Assembly: GCA_030616665.1 (NCBI GenBank)
Contig: JAUWWX010000039.1
Location: forward strand, 1-7,547
DNA length: 7,547 nucleotides
Origin: an archaeon
Lineage (GTDB): Archaea; Iainarchaeota; Iainarchaeia; Iainarchaeales; GCA-2688035
Reading direction: 5' to 3'
Position 1 is the stretch's first letter, and each line of letters begins with the position of its first letter. Below are positions 1-5,893 of the stretch, piece after piece. The notes below the pieces were generated by a model that worked only from the letters and a program-made list of their open reading frames with translations, searched no databases and was not told where the DNA came from. The position numbers and the translations under genes are program-made.

Positions 1-738
1 ATAACCCGGTTTTTGCTTGGCCGGAAGGAAATTATCTGGGTTGCGTACTGTGATGGGAGGTGGGACCTGATTTTCACGGTTTTGGCGAAGAGCATTCACG
101 ATTTCACTAAATTTTATTACCTCTTCTTGAATCGGTTTAGTAAATACCTTCTCGACAAGGATTTTTCGCCAATTGTTTCAGTGCCTGTTTTTAGGAGGGA
201 TTACTTGATAAAGAAGAAGGGAACGATGCCAAAAGAAGAGTTCTTTGTAGGCGAACCCAGTGAAGAAAAAGTCGATGAAATTGATCTGGAAATTCTTCGC
301 ATTATTGTAAACAATGCAAGGATGCCGACAGTTGATATCGCTGAACGCGTAGGAGTTTCAGGCAGGGTTGTTGCATATAGGATAAGGGAATTAATGAAGA
401 AAGGGGTGATAAACGGTTTCAGGGTTTCAATCAACCTTGAAAAAATAGGCTATCAGTACTTCAAGGCATTTATTTCTCTCAAAGAAGTGGACACCAAAAG
501 GGAAAAAGAATTCATACAATTCTGCAGGTTCCACCCAAACATTGTCTACTACGTAAAGTGCATTGGCAGATGGGACGCTGAACCAGAGTTTGAAGTGAAA
601 AGCTACCAGGAATTCCAGAAGGTAATGAAGGAAATCAGGGCAAAGTTCTCTGACATAATAAAGGGCATTGAATCAGTGCAAATAAGGGAAGAGGTAAGGC
701 TTGACTATATGCCAAATGCTTACCCTGCAGAGGCTTAG
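1..738 (+). CDS. Lrp/AsnC-type regulator with duplicated fold, 5' end missing
   Basis: The frame is open from base 1 (ATA ACC CGG TTT TTG), so the gene starts before the window; the TTG at 13 is only the first possible start inside it. About 245 residues are visible and end at TAG 736-738. Two copies of the Lrp/AsnC plan can be seen. First comes the end of a RAM-like ligand-binding domain (about residues 8-68, with a CDGRWD core at 17-22). A complete winged helix follows (about 90-150, containing VDEIDLEILRII, DIAERVGVSGRVVAYRIREL and KKGVINGF). Last is a second RAM-like domain (about 152-240, with CIGRWD at 187-192). Single-copy Lrp proteins are about 150 residues, so the full gene is probably an HTH-RAM-HTH-RAM protein of over 300 residues. 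Family members bind DNA as oligomers and often sense amino acids, which fits amino-acid-type binding proteins next door, but the target is unknown. Its stop overlaps that of SBP1. Confidence 0.88.
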   Translation: MTRFLLGRKEIIWVAYCDGRWDLIFTVLAKSIHDFTKFYYLFLNRFSKYLLDKDFSPIVSVPVFRRDYLIKKKGTMPKEEFFVGEPSEEKVDEIDLEILRIIVNNARMPTVDIAERVGVSGRVVAYRIRELMKKGVINGFRVSINLEKIGYQYFKAFISLKEVDTKREKEFIQFCRFHPNIVYYVKCIGRWDAEPEFEVKSYQEFQKVMKEIRAKFSDIIKGIESVQIREEVRLDYMPNAYPAEA

Positions 739-1892
739 CCAGCAGACGAGTTGTATGGCACGAACTTTCCGTTCCTTACAGTTTTTAGGGCAATTGGCTT
801 TAGCACATCTCCCTTGCTGTCAAAGCTTAAGGTTCCGCTTGCTCCTTGATAATTTTTGACGTTGTAAAGGAATTCTTTGATGCAGGACGTGTCTTCATCA
901 CACTTGCGCATTGCTCGGCTGATTAGCATTAGGGCATCGAACGAATTCGCTGCAATGACATCGTTTTCTTTTCCATATCTCTCCCGGTAGTTTCTTGAAA
1001 AGAGAAGCTGCTCTTTTCCACTTGGTTGGTAAGGGTAGGTGTAAATCCAGCCTTCTACAGAAGAGCCGCCTGCCTTCACCAGGTCAGCTGTCTGAATTAT
1101 TGAGGTAGCGACAAACATGGTATCTAAACCAAGCTCCTTTGCCTGGTTTGCAAGCAGGCCGCCTGTTTTGCCGCCTATTGCCAAAACAACAACAGGTGAG
1201 CCACTGTTCTTCACCTTCAACAAAACTGTCCTGAAATCAGTTTCCTTGCTGCCAACCTTGTGCACGTCATCAATTTCTCCCGTGAAGTAACTTCTGAAGT
1301 CTTCTTCAAAGCTGATTCCGTAATCGTGGTTGAGTACAATCAATGAAACACTCTTTACTGACAACTCGCCTGCAGTAAATTCAGCCAACTTTTTGGCTTC
1401 AGCGTCAACATTCACCTGAGTCCTGAAAACGTAATCGCCTGCTTCTGAAATCTTGTCTGACTGCGAGCCAGGGCTGATCAAGATTACTTGGTTTTCTTCT
1501 GCTATGGGAGCAACCGCAAGCGTGTTCGGTGATCTGTAATCCCCAATAATTACCTTTACCTCGTCTACCTCAATGAATTTTCTAGCAGCTGCAACAGACA
1601 GCTTGGGATCGACAACGGTGTCTTCAAATAAAAGTTCTATTTTTCTGCCATTTACTCCACCGCCCTTGTTTATCTCTTCTCTGGCCAATTCCAGTCCTTC
1701 TTGCATGTACTCTCCAATGTTTGCCACAGGCCCTGTTAAGGGAGCAATGACTCCAATCTTGATTGGCAGGGAAGCAGTTTGCTGCCCAGGCATTGCCACA
1801 AAGCCTGTTGGCTGCCCAAAAAACAAAACAATTAAGGCAATCACAACCAATGCAATTATCCCACTTGCTATCAGTAACTTTGTCTTGTTCAA
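735..1892 (-). CDS. SBP1: membrane-anchored LivJ-like substrate-binding protein
   Basis: This is a type I periplasmic binding protein of the branched-chain amino acid/amide class (Peripla_BP_6-like), 385 residues from the start chosen. A short basic N-terminus (MNKTK) leads into a membrane helix (about 6-25) and a PTGFVAM linker (28-34). The family core KIGVIAPLTG starts near 45. FEDTVVDPK (89-97), GDYRSPNT (117-124), VAPIAEE (127-133), NHDYG (188-192), ETDFRTVLLKVK (217-228) and NSFDA (316-320) follow, and it ends with a typical NGKFVPY tail. Cys331 and Cys337 could form a disulfide outside the cell. There is no lipobox cysteine. A GTG at 1952 would add 20 residues, but it lies inside the operator and upstream of the transcription start predicted from the TATA box. 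The TTG at 1892 has a weak GAGG 11 nt upstream and aligns with the starts of SBP2 and SBP3. Ligand unknown; no transporter partner genes adjoin it. Confidence 0.9.
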   Translation of the reverse strand: MNKTKLLIASGIIALVVIALIVLFFGQPTGFVAMPGQQTASLPIKIGVIAPLTGPVANIGEYMQEGLELAREEINKGGGVNGRKIELLFEDTVVDPKLSVAAARKFIEVDEVKVIIGDYRSPNTLAVAPIAEENQVILISPGSQSDKISEAGDYVFRTQVNVDAEAKKLAEFTAGELSVKSVSLIVLNHDYGISFEEDFRSYFTGEIDDVHKVGSKETDFRTVLLKVKNSGSPVVVLAIGGKTGGLLANQAKELGLDTMFVATSIIQTADLVKAGGSSVEGWIYTYPYQPSGKEQLLFSRNYRERYGKENDVIAANSFDALMLISRAMRKCDEDTSCIKEFLYNVKNYQGASGTLSFDSKGDVLKPIALKTVRNGKFVPYNSSAG

Positions 1893-1943
1893 TTTAACCC
1901 CCGCCTCTTTAAAGAATTCGCCTCCCTGAACCTTATTTACTTT

Positions 1944-1966
1944 TGTTGTCACAGGCTATGACAACA
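1944..1966. promoter_or_regulatory. Candidate operator 1: TGTTGTCA-N7-TGACAACA
   Basis: This is a perfect inverted repeat with 8-bp arms (1944-1951 and 1959-1966) around a 7-bp spacer. It ends 1 bp before the TATA element. For SBP1 it lies downstream of TATA and over the predicted transcription start, the classic position for repression. For TrmB1 it covers the region just upstream of TATA where TFB contacts the BRE. TrmB-family dimers recognise dyads with short spacers (TATCAC-N5-GTGATA in Thermococcales), so the adjacent TrmB1 is the obvious candidate ligand. The arm sequence differs from that known motif. Confidence 0.72.
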
Positions 1967-1967
1967 G

Positions 1968-1976
1968 ATTTAAAAA
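1968..1976. promoter_or_regulatory. TATA element of the SBP1/TrmB1 divergent promoter, possibly shared
   Basis: The sequence is ATTTAAAAA on the + strand and TTTTTAAAT on the - strand, around a palindromic TTTAAA core. Its centre (about 1972) is 26 bp before the TrmB1 ATG at 1998, the expected distance for a leaderless archaeal transcript. Read on the other strand it predicts a start near 1946, about 54 nt before the proposed SBP1 start. It is the best TATA candidate in the gap for either direction. Whether one box really serves both strands is inference. Confidence 0.6.
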
Positions 1977-1997
1977 GATGCAGGCAGCAAGTTATTT

Positions 1998-2735
1998 ATG
2001 CAAGAAGACAAATTGCAAAAAGCCGGCCTGAGTGAGAACGAGGCAAAGATTTATCTGGCTTTGCTTGAGATTGGCCCTTGCCTTGTAAGCAGGATTGTCG
2101 AGAGAACAGACCTGAACAGGACACATGTCTATGACAAGCTGCGTAAGCTGATTGAAAAGGGCCTGGTTAGCTATGTCGTCAAAAATAATAGGAAGCACTT
2201 TAGTGCAAGTTCGCCTGAAAGGCTGCTTGCTGTTTTGGATGAAAGAGAAAAAAGGATAGAGAAGCAAAGAAAAGAAATCAAAGCCTTGCTGCCAGAACTG
2301 CTGGCAATTCGCAAGCCAAAGGAAAGGGAAGAGATCGAAGTCTTCAAGGGAAAAGAGGGCCTGAAGACCATTTTGGAAGACATTCTTAGAACAGGCGAAA
2401 ATTATACTGTCTTGGGTTATGCAGGCGTTTTGGCTGAGACCCTTACCTATTACTTTCCCCTTTGGCAGAAGAGAAGAGCGAAAGCAGGCCTGAAAAGAAG
2501 GCTGATAGTTTACAAAAAGCTGTTAAAGGACAAGAAGACATTAAGGCTTCCCCTTACAGAGGCAAGGTTTTTGCCAGAAGAATTAAGTGGGCCTGCTTCT
2601 ATCTGGGTTTACGCTAACAAAACCGTTATCTTTCTGCCGTCAAAGGAGCTAACAATGGTTAGAATTGAAAGCAGGGAAATAACTAGAACATACAAGTCTT
2701 ATCTCAATCTGCTGTGGAAGAATGCAAAGAAGTAA
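1998..2735 (+). CDS. TrmB1: TrmB-family transcriptional regulator
   Basis: A 245-residue TrmB-type regulator. The N-terminal winged helix spans about residues 1-70: LSENEAKIYLALLEIG is the typical opening, the recognition helix is near 40-52 (LNRTHVYDKLRKL), IEKGLVS leads into the wing and the wing ends near 70. A charged helical linker follows (about 73-104), then a PLD-like C-terminal domain (about 113-241) with EVFKGKEGLKTILEDIL, FLPEELSGPASIWVY and a final YLNLLWKNAKK helix. It lacks the long C-terminal sugar-binding extension of the full-length sugar-responsive TrmB (about 340 residues), so sugar sensing should not be assumed. The ATG at 1998 is supported by the TATA box 26 bp upstream and by alignment with TrmB2 and TrmB3. 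It is divergent from SBP1 with operator 1 between them, so it probably controls SBP1 and possibly itself. It ends 5 bp from the SBP2 stop. Confidence 0.9.
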   Translation: MQEDKLQKAGLSENEAKIYLALLEIGPCLVSRIVERTDLNRTHVYDKLRKLIEKGLVSYVVKNNRKHFSASSPERLLAVLDEREKRIEKQRKEIKALLPELLAIRKPKEREEIEVFKGKEGLKTILEDILRTGENYTVLGYAGVLAETLTYYFPLWQKRRAKAGLKRRLIVYKKLLKDKKTLRLPLTEARFLPEELSGPASIWVYANKTVIFLPSKELTMVRIESREITRTYKSYLNLLWKNAKK

Positions 2736-2740
2736 TTTAT

Positions 2741-3883
2741 TCATAATGGCACGAATTGGCTGTTCTTGATTATTAGGGCTCCGAATTCCTTCTTCTCCTT
2801 GTTTTTGCCAAAGTCGTCAAATTCTATTGCTCCGCTTATGCCATTGGTTTTCAGTTCATAGAGTTTGTTTTTGATTTCTTTCCTTTCTTGTGTTTTGTCC
2901 AGAAGGCCTGCAAGTATCGTTACACTGTCGTATGCAAAATAGCTTCCAGGGTGTAATATGCTGTCATTGAACCTGTCTGCAAACCTTTCTTCAAATTCAG
3001 CGGTTGCTTCACTTCTGGTAATCGGGAGGTCAACTATCAGTCCTTCGGCAACTTCACCAGCTGAATCCAAAAAACTCTTGCTGATAACAGTGCTTGTTGC
3101 CAGAAACTGGCTGTCAATACCCATTTCCTTGCCCTGCTTTAGAATGTTAACAGCTTCTGGGCTGTAGGCTATGATAAAAACTGCTTCAGGGTCTGCGTTT
3201 TTTATCTTAATCAGGCTTGTCCTGAAGTCTGTTTCATTTGGATTGAATGCCTCCAAGACTTGAATCTTGGCCCCAAGCTGTTCTACTTTCTTTTCAAATT
3301 GCTTTTTCAGGCCAGAACCCATAGCGTTGTTCACATATATAAGTGCAATATCTTTCGCGCCCAGTTTTTCCACTATGAATCTTGCCTCAAAGTTTGCCCT
3401 CTCCTTGTTTGACGGCCAGAACTTAAAGACATAGCTGTCTTCTTTCTCAGGCTTGTATGAGGAAGCCACTGCCAGTATTGTGGGAATGCCTTTTTCCTCT
3501 GCTATTGGGCCTATAGCTTGGGCTACCCCTGAACTAGTAATGCCGACTACAGCATTAACCTGGTCTACCTCAACCAGTTTCTTAAAGGCTGTCACTCCTT
3601 CTGCTGGCTTGGACTGGCTGTCTTCCACAACAAGCTGGATTTCAACATTGTCAAATTCCGGCAGGTCTTCCATTGCAAGCAAAACAGCGTTTCTAACATC
3701 CTCTCCAACCGAAGCAACCGAGCCAGTTAAGGGGGCCAAAAGTCCGATTTTAATAACTTTCTTTTCCTGGCTTCTCTGCATTGCAGTAAAGCCTGTTGGG
3801 TTTGAAAGGTAAACCGAGGTCAGTGCAAGTAATGCAGTTAGTGCTATTGCTACTATGGCTGTCGCTGTCTTTCCTCTGTTCAT
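2741..3883 (-). CDS. SBP2: membrane-anchored LivJ-like substrate-binding protein
   Basis: A 380-residue type I periplasmic binding protein. The N-terminus is MNRGK, a hydrophobic helix (about 6-26) and a NPTGFTAM linker (28-35) almost the same as in SBP1. KIGLLAPLTG (45-54), VVEDSQSKPAEG (85-96), GITSSG (114-119), GPIAEE (125-130), YVNNAMGSG (183-191), NETDFRTSLIKIK (216-228) and YFAYDS (315-320) follow. The NNAMG loop lacks the tyrosine of the more usual NNDYG. No lipobox cysteine is present. The ATG at 3883 is well supported: GGAGGTT lies 7 nt upstream at 3891-3897. Starting at the ATG at 3949 instead would add 22 residues, encoded by the TATA box and part of the operator. The product should be anchored at the outer face of the cytoplasmic membrane. 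Its ligand is unknown, and no permease or ATPase gene is nearby. Confidence 0.92.
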   Translation of the reverse strand: MNRGKTATAIVAIALTALLALTSVYLSNPTGFTAMQRSQEKKVIKIGLLAPLTGSVASVGEDVRNAVLLAMEDLPEFDNVEIQLVVEDSQSKPAEGVTAFKKLVEVDQVNAVVGITSSGVAQAIGPIAEEKGIPTILAVASSYKPEKEDSYVFKFWPSNKERANFEARFIVEKLGAKDIALIYVNNAMGSGLKKQFEKKVEQLGAKIQVLEAFNPNETDFRTSLIKIKNADPEAVFIIAYSPEAVNILKQGKEMGIDSQFLATSTVISKSFLDSAGEVAEGLIVDLPITRSEATAEFEERFADRFNDSILHPGSYFAYDSVTILAGLLDKTQERKEIKNKLYELKTNGISGAIEFDDFGKNKEKKEFGALIIKNSQFVPL

Positions 3884-3890
3884 TGTTCCC

Positions 3891-3897
3891 AACCTCC
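3891..3897 (-). promoter_or_regulatory. Shine-Dalgarno site of SBP2
   Basis: On the - strand the sequence is GGAGGTT, followed by 7 nt and then ATG at 3883. It is the strongest ribosome binding site in the window and decides the SBP2 start against the longer frame from 3949. Confidence 0.85.
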
Positions 3898-3933
3898 AAG
3901 GGTTTATACATAAGAAATCTGCGAAGCCAAGCC

Positions 3934-3944
3934 TTTTATATATT
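3934..3944. promoter_or_regulatory. TATA element of the SBP2/TrmB2 divergent promoter
   Basis: The + strand reads TTTTATATATT and the - strand AATATATAAAA. Its centre is about 26 bp before the TrmB2 ATG at 3966, which fits a leaderless transcript. On the - strand it predicts a start near 3912, giving SBP2 a leader of about 29 nt that contains its Shine-Dalgarno site. A second, weaker box on the - strand (TGTATAAAC, 3911-3903) could give a shorter SBP2 transcript. Confidence 0.68.
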
Positions 3945-3970
3945 ATCATCTATTGTTCATAATAGATGAT
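3945..3970. promoter_or_regulatory. Candidate operator 2: ATCATCTATT-N6-AATAGATGAT
   Basis: This is a perfect inverted repeat with 10-bp arms (3945-3954 and 3961-3970) and a 6-bp spacer, the strongest dyad seen in the window. It abuts the TATA box directly. The right arm contains the TrmB2 start codon (3966-3968), so a bound protein would cover the TrmB2 transcription start; negative autoregulation is the simple reading. For SBP2 the site is immediately upstream of TATA, over the BRE region, where it could either activate or block. The arms share nothing obvious with operators 1 or 3. Confidence 0.78.
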
Positions 3971-4712
3971 TGACCTTTTGCGGCAGCTTGGCTTAACCAA
4001 GTACGAGTCAGAGGCTTATCTTGCCTTGCTTCGTTATGGGACATTGGATGGAAAGCAGGCTTCCAGGCACAGCCTTGTTCCCTACAGCGCGGTCCACTTT
4101 GTGTTGCAGCAGCTTGTCCAGAAGAATTTTGCAGTGATTGTTTCCAGGAAGCCTATGAGGTTCAAGGCGATAAAGCCAGAGACTTCTTTGAATGCCTTGG
4201 TTAAGGAAAAGGGTGCTGAGCTGGCTGAATTAAAGGAAAATGCCCTCCGCGAATTAAGCAAGTTAAAGCATTTGCCTTTGGAGGAGGAAGAGGAAAGGGT
4301 AGATATTTCTGCTGGCAAGCAGCAGCGTTTTGCACATGCTGTTCACTTAACTAGCCAAATCAAAAAGGAAAAACTCATAATCTCCATGGTTGATGTGCAT
4401 CCTCTTGAAATATTCAAAGAAGAGAAAGCCCTTATCAAGAGGGGCGCAAAGGGCCGGCTTATTGCCACGCTTGCAGATGAAAGAAACATGCCTGTTCTTC
4501 AAAAGTTCAAAAACATTGGTTTCAAAGTAAGGCATTATGCTCCACTGTACGGATTTAGCCTCATTGTTTACGATAGAAAAGTTTCCACAATTGTTGTAAT
4601 GGACCCAAAGAAAAGGGAGGCAATCTACAACCTGAAAATTGACAGCAAAGCCCTTTCAGAGGCCTTTGCGGAATACTTTGACTTTGTCTGGAAGAAGGCA
4701 AAGCCTGTTTAA
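3966..4712 (+). CDS. TrmB2: divergent TrmB-family transcriptional regulator
   Basis: A 248-residue regulator with a TrmB-type winged helix at about residues 1-70 (LGLTKYESEAYLALLRYG opening; recognition helix near 38-51, VPYSAVHFVLQQL). A long charged helix follows (about 72-101), then an acidic patch (LEEEEERVD, 105-113) and a C-terminal domain of about 120 residues. That domain resembles the PLD-like domain of TrmB1 and TrmB3 (LIISMVDVHPLEIF, KRGAKGRLIATLADE and a final EYFDFVWKKAK helix). It is the outlier of the three: the KLIEKGLVS segment is replaced by QLVQKNFAVIVS, and the conserved SPVS/GPAS-IW strand by YGFSLIVYDRK. The recognition helix is also different, which fits its different operator. 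The start at 3966 is set by the TATA spacing and lies inside operator 2. The gene ends 2 bp before the SBP3 stop. Confidence 0.87.
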   Translation: MIDLLRQLGLTKYESEAYLALLRYGTLDGKQASRHSLVPYSAVHFVLQQLVQKNFAVIVSRKPMRFKAIKPETSLNALVKEKGAELAELKENALRELSKLKHLPLEEEEERVDISAGKQQRFAHAVHLTSQIKKEKLIISMVDVHPLEIFKEEKALIKRGAKGRLIATLADERNMPVLQKFKNIGFKVRHYAPLYGFSLIVYDRKVSTIVVMDPKKREAIYNLKIDSKALSEAFAEYFDFVWKKAKPV

Positions 4713-4714
4713 GT

Positions 4715-5839
4715 TCACTTGTGCGGCGCAAACTTACCGTTTTCTATTTTCTTTACAAAGATTTTTCTTCTTGCGTTGCCCTGCTCGTCGAATAAAAAGC
4801 TTCCGGATTCGCCGTCATACTCTCTGATTTTGCTTAGTTCTTCTTTCAGCGCATCAGATGTTATTTCTCCTTCAATCCTTGACAAGGCAGTTGCCAGTAT
4901 CTTCAGGCCGTCATAGGCCTCCATTGACCATCTCCTTACACCATGCCCGTACTTTGCCTGTGTTTTTTCAATAAATCCTTGGCTTGGAAATCCCTGGAAT
5001 GTAAAAAAGACTATTCCTTCAGCTGTTTCACCAGCGCCCTCAATAACGTCAAATGACTCCATCGTCCCGTTTGAAAAAATCTTCATGTCAAGGCCAAGCT
5101 CTTTAACCTGCTTCAATATTGCGACATTGTCGCCCATTAAAGCATCCAAGAACAAGGCAGTTGGCTCTGCTGCCTTGATTTTAGTCAAATAGGTTCTAAA
5201 ATCACCCTCTGCCTTGTCAAAGCCCTCTGCTGCAACAACCTCTCCACCCAAGTCTTCAAACCTTTTCACAAAGCTTGTCTTGGCATCAACAGTTGCATCA
5301 TTGTATTTGGCGAAAAGCACCCCGACCTTTTTGTGTCCAAAGGAAAAGATTTGTTCAGCAGCCTGCTCTCCAAGCATGCTTAAGTCATCATCGTTTTTGA
5401 AAACATAGTCGCCGGCAGTTGCCAAGGCCCTTGCCTGCGATGCCATTGTATACAAGACAACCTGGCTTTCCTCCGCGATTGGCGCTGATGCCATGGAATG
5501 CTGTGAAACCCCTGTGATCAGGGCAACAACCCTGTCTACGTTAATCAGCTTTTGCACTGCAGAAACCGTGTCCTTTGTGTTTCCTGCATTGTCCTCGTAA
5601 ACCAATTCAATTTTTACCGGGAATTCCTCGCTTTTATTTATCTCCTCCAAGGCAAGTTCAAGGCCGTCCATTATCCCCTCGCCGTACGGTGCCTGCTTTC
5701 CTGTCAAGGGCAGAACAGCGCCAATCTTTACTGCTTTCCCTTCTTTTTCTCCCAGTGAAAAAAGCGAATCAGAGGTAAGGCTAATTGCCCCAATTGCAAT
5801 TACAACCAAAACAACTATCACAACAACCCCTTTGTCCAT
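4715..5839 (-). CDS. SBP3: membrane-anchored LivJ-like substrate-binding protein
   Basis: A 374-residue type I periplasmic binding protein. MDKG leads into a membrane helix (about 5-22), then a linker without the PTGF motif of SBP1 and SBP2. KIGAVLPLTG (38-47), YGEGIMDGLELALEEIN (52-68), YEDNAGNTKD (81-90), TGVSQHS (109-115), APIAEE (119-124), AEGDFRTYLTKIK (210-222), EAYDG (307-311) and a NGKFAPHK tail follow. Where many relatives have NNDYG, this protein reads AKYNDA (177-182), so its pocket has probably changed. There is no lipobox cysteine. The ATG at 5839 has GGAAG 6 nt upstream and lies 26 bp from a TATA box. A TTG at 5845 would add only two residues and leave no spacing from the GGAAG. 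Ligand unknown. Its partner is most likely the divergent TrmB3. Confidence 0.9.
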   Translation of the reverse strand: MDKGVVVIVVLVVIAIGAISLTSDSLFSLGEKEGKAVKIGAVLPLTGKQAPYGEGIMDGLELALEEINKSEEFPVKIELVYEDNAGNTKDTVSAVQKLINVDRVVALITGVSQHSMASAPIAEESQVVLYTMASQARALATAGDYVFKNDDDLSMLGEQAAEQIFSFGHKKVGVLFAKYNDATVDAKTSFVKRFEDLGGEVVAAEGFDKAEGDFRTYLTKIKAAEPTALFLDALMGDNVAILKQVKELGLDMKIFSNGTMESFDVIEGAGETAEGIVFFTFQGFPSQGFIEKTQAKYGHGVRRWSMEAYDGLKILATALSRIEGEITSDALKEELSKIREYDGESGSFLFDEQGNARRKIFVKKIENGKFAPHK

Positions 5840-5861
5840 ATTCAACTTCCACTGGTTAACA

Positions 5862-5870
5862 GATTTATAG
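5862..5870 (-). promoter_or_regulatory. TATA box of SBP3
   Basis: The - strand reads CTATAAATC, centred about 26-27 bp before the SBP3 ATG at 5839, so the transcript may be nearly leaderless. The element continues as TAAATCTGTT, a 10-mer that also occurs at the SBP1 promoter (- strand, 1972-1963). Confidence 0.62.
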
Positions 5871-5876
5871 TTGTGT

Positions 5877-5892
5877 GGTAGTTTTTACTACC
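5877..5892. promoter_or_regulatory. Candidate operator 3: GGTAGT-N4-ACTACC
   Basis: This is a perfect inverted repeat with 6-bp arms (5877-5882 and 5887-5892) around TTTT. One more base pair matches after a mismatch (G at 5875 with C at 5894). It lies between the two outward-facing TATA boxes and so upstream of both, unlike operators 1 and 2. It is shorter than those and could arise by chance more easily, but its position is right for a TrmB3 site. Confidence 0.6.
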
Positions 5893-5893
5893 T

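Noticed and set aside
13..15. TTG as the start of the Lrp-like gene
   Set aside because: The frame is open to base 1, and this codon falls inside a RAM-like domain, so the gene begins upstream of the window.
1998..2735. TrmB1 as a maltose/trehalose regulator
   Set aside because: It lacks the extra C-terminal sugar-binding domain of full-length TrmB, and its neighbour is a LivJ-like rather than a sugar-binding protein.
2736..2740. Transcription terminators at the tail-to-tail junctions
   Set aside because: I saw no clear hairpin or T-run outside coding sequence at any of the four junctions; the gaps are 5 bp or less.
3453..3812. 119-residue + strand frame opposite SBP2, and the similar 118-residue frame at 1573-1929 opposite SBP1
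   Set aside because: Both are low-complexity, Ser/Thr/Ala/Pro-rich antisense shadows of the same conserved SBP regions. Their similarity reflects the genes on the other strand.
5552..5778. Two overlapping + strand frames of 67-68 residues opposite SBP3
   Set aside because: They are antisense to the conserved first lobe of SBP3, overlap each other in different frames, and resemble no protein family.
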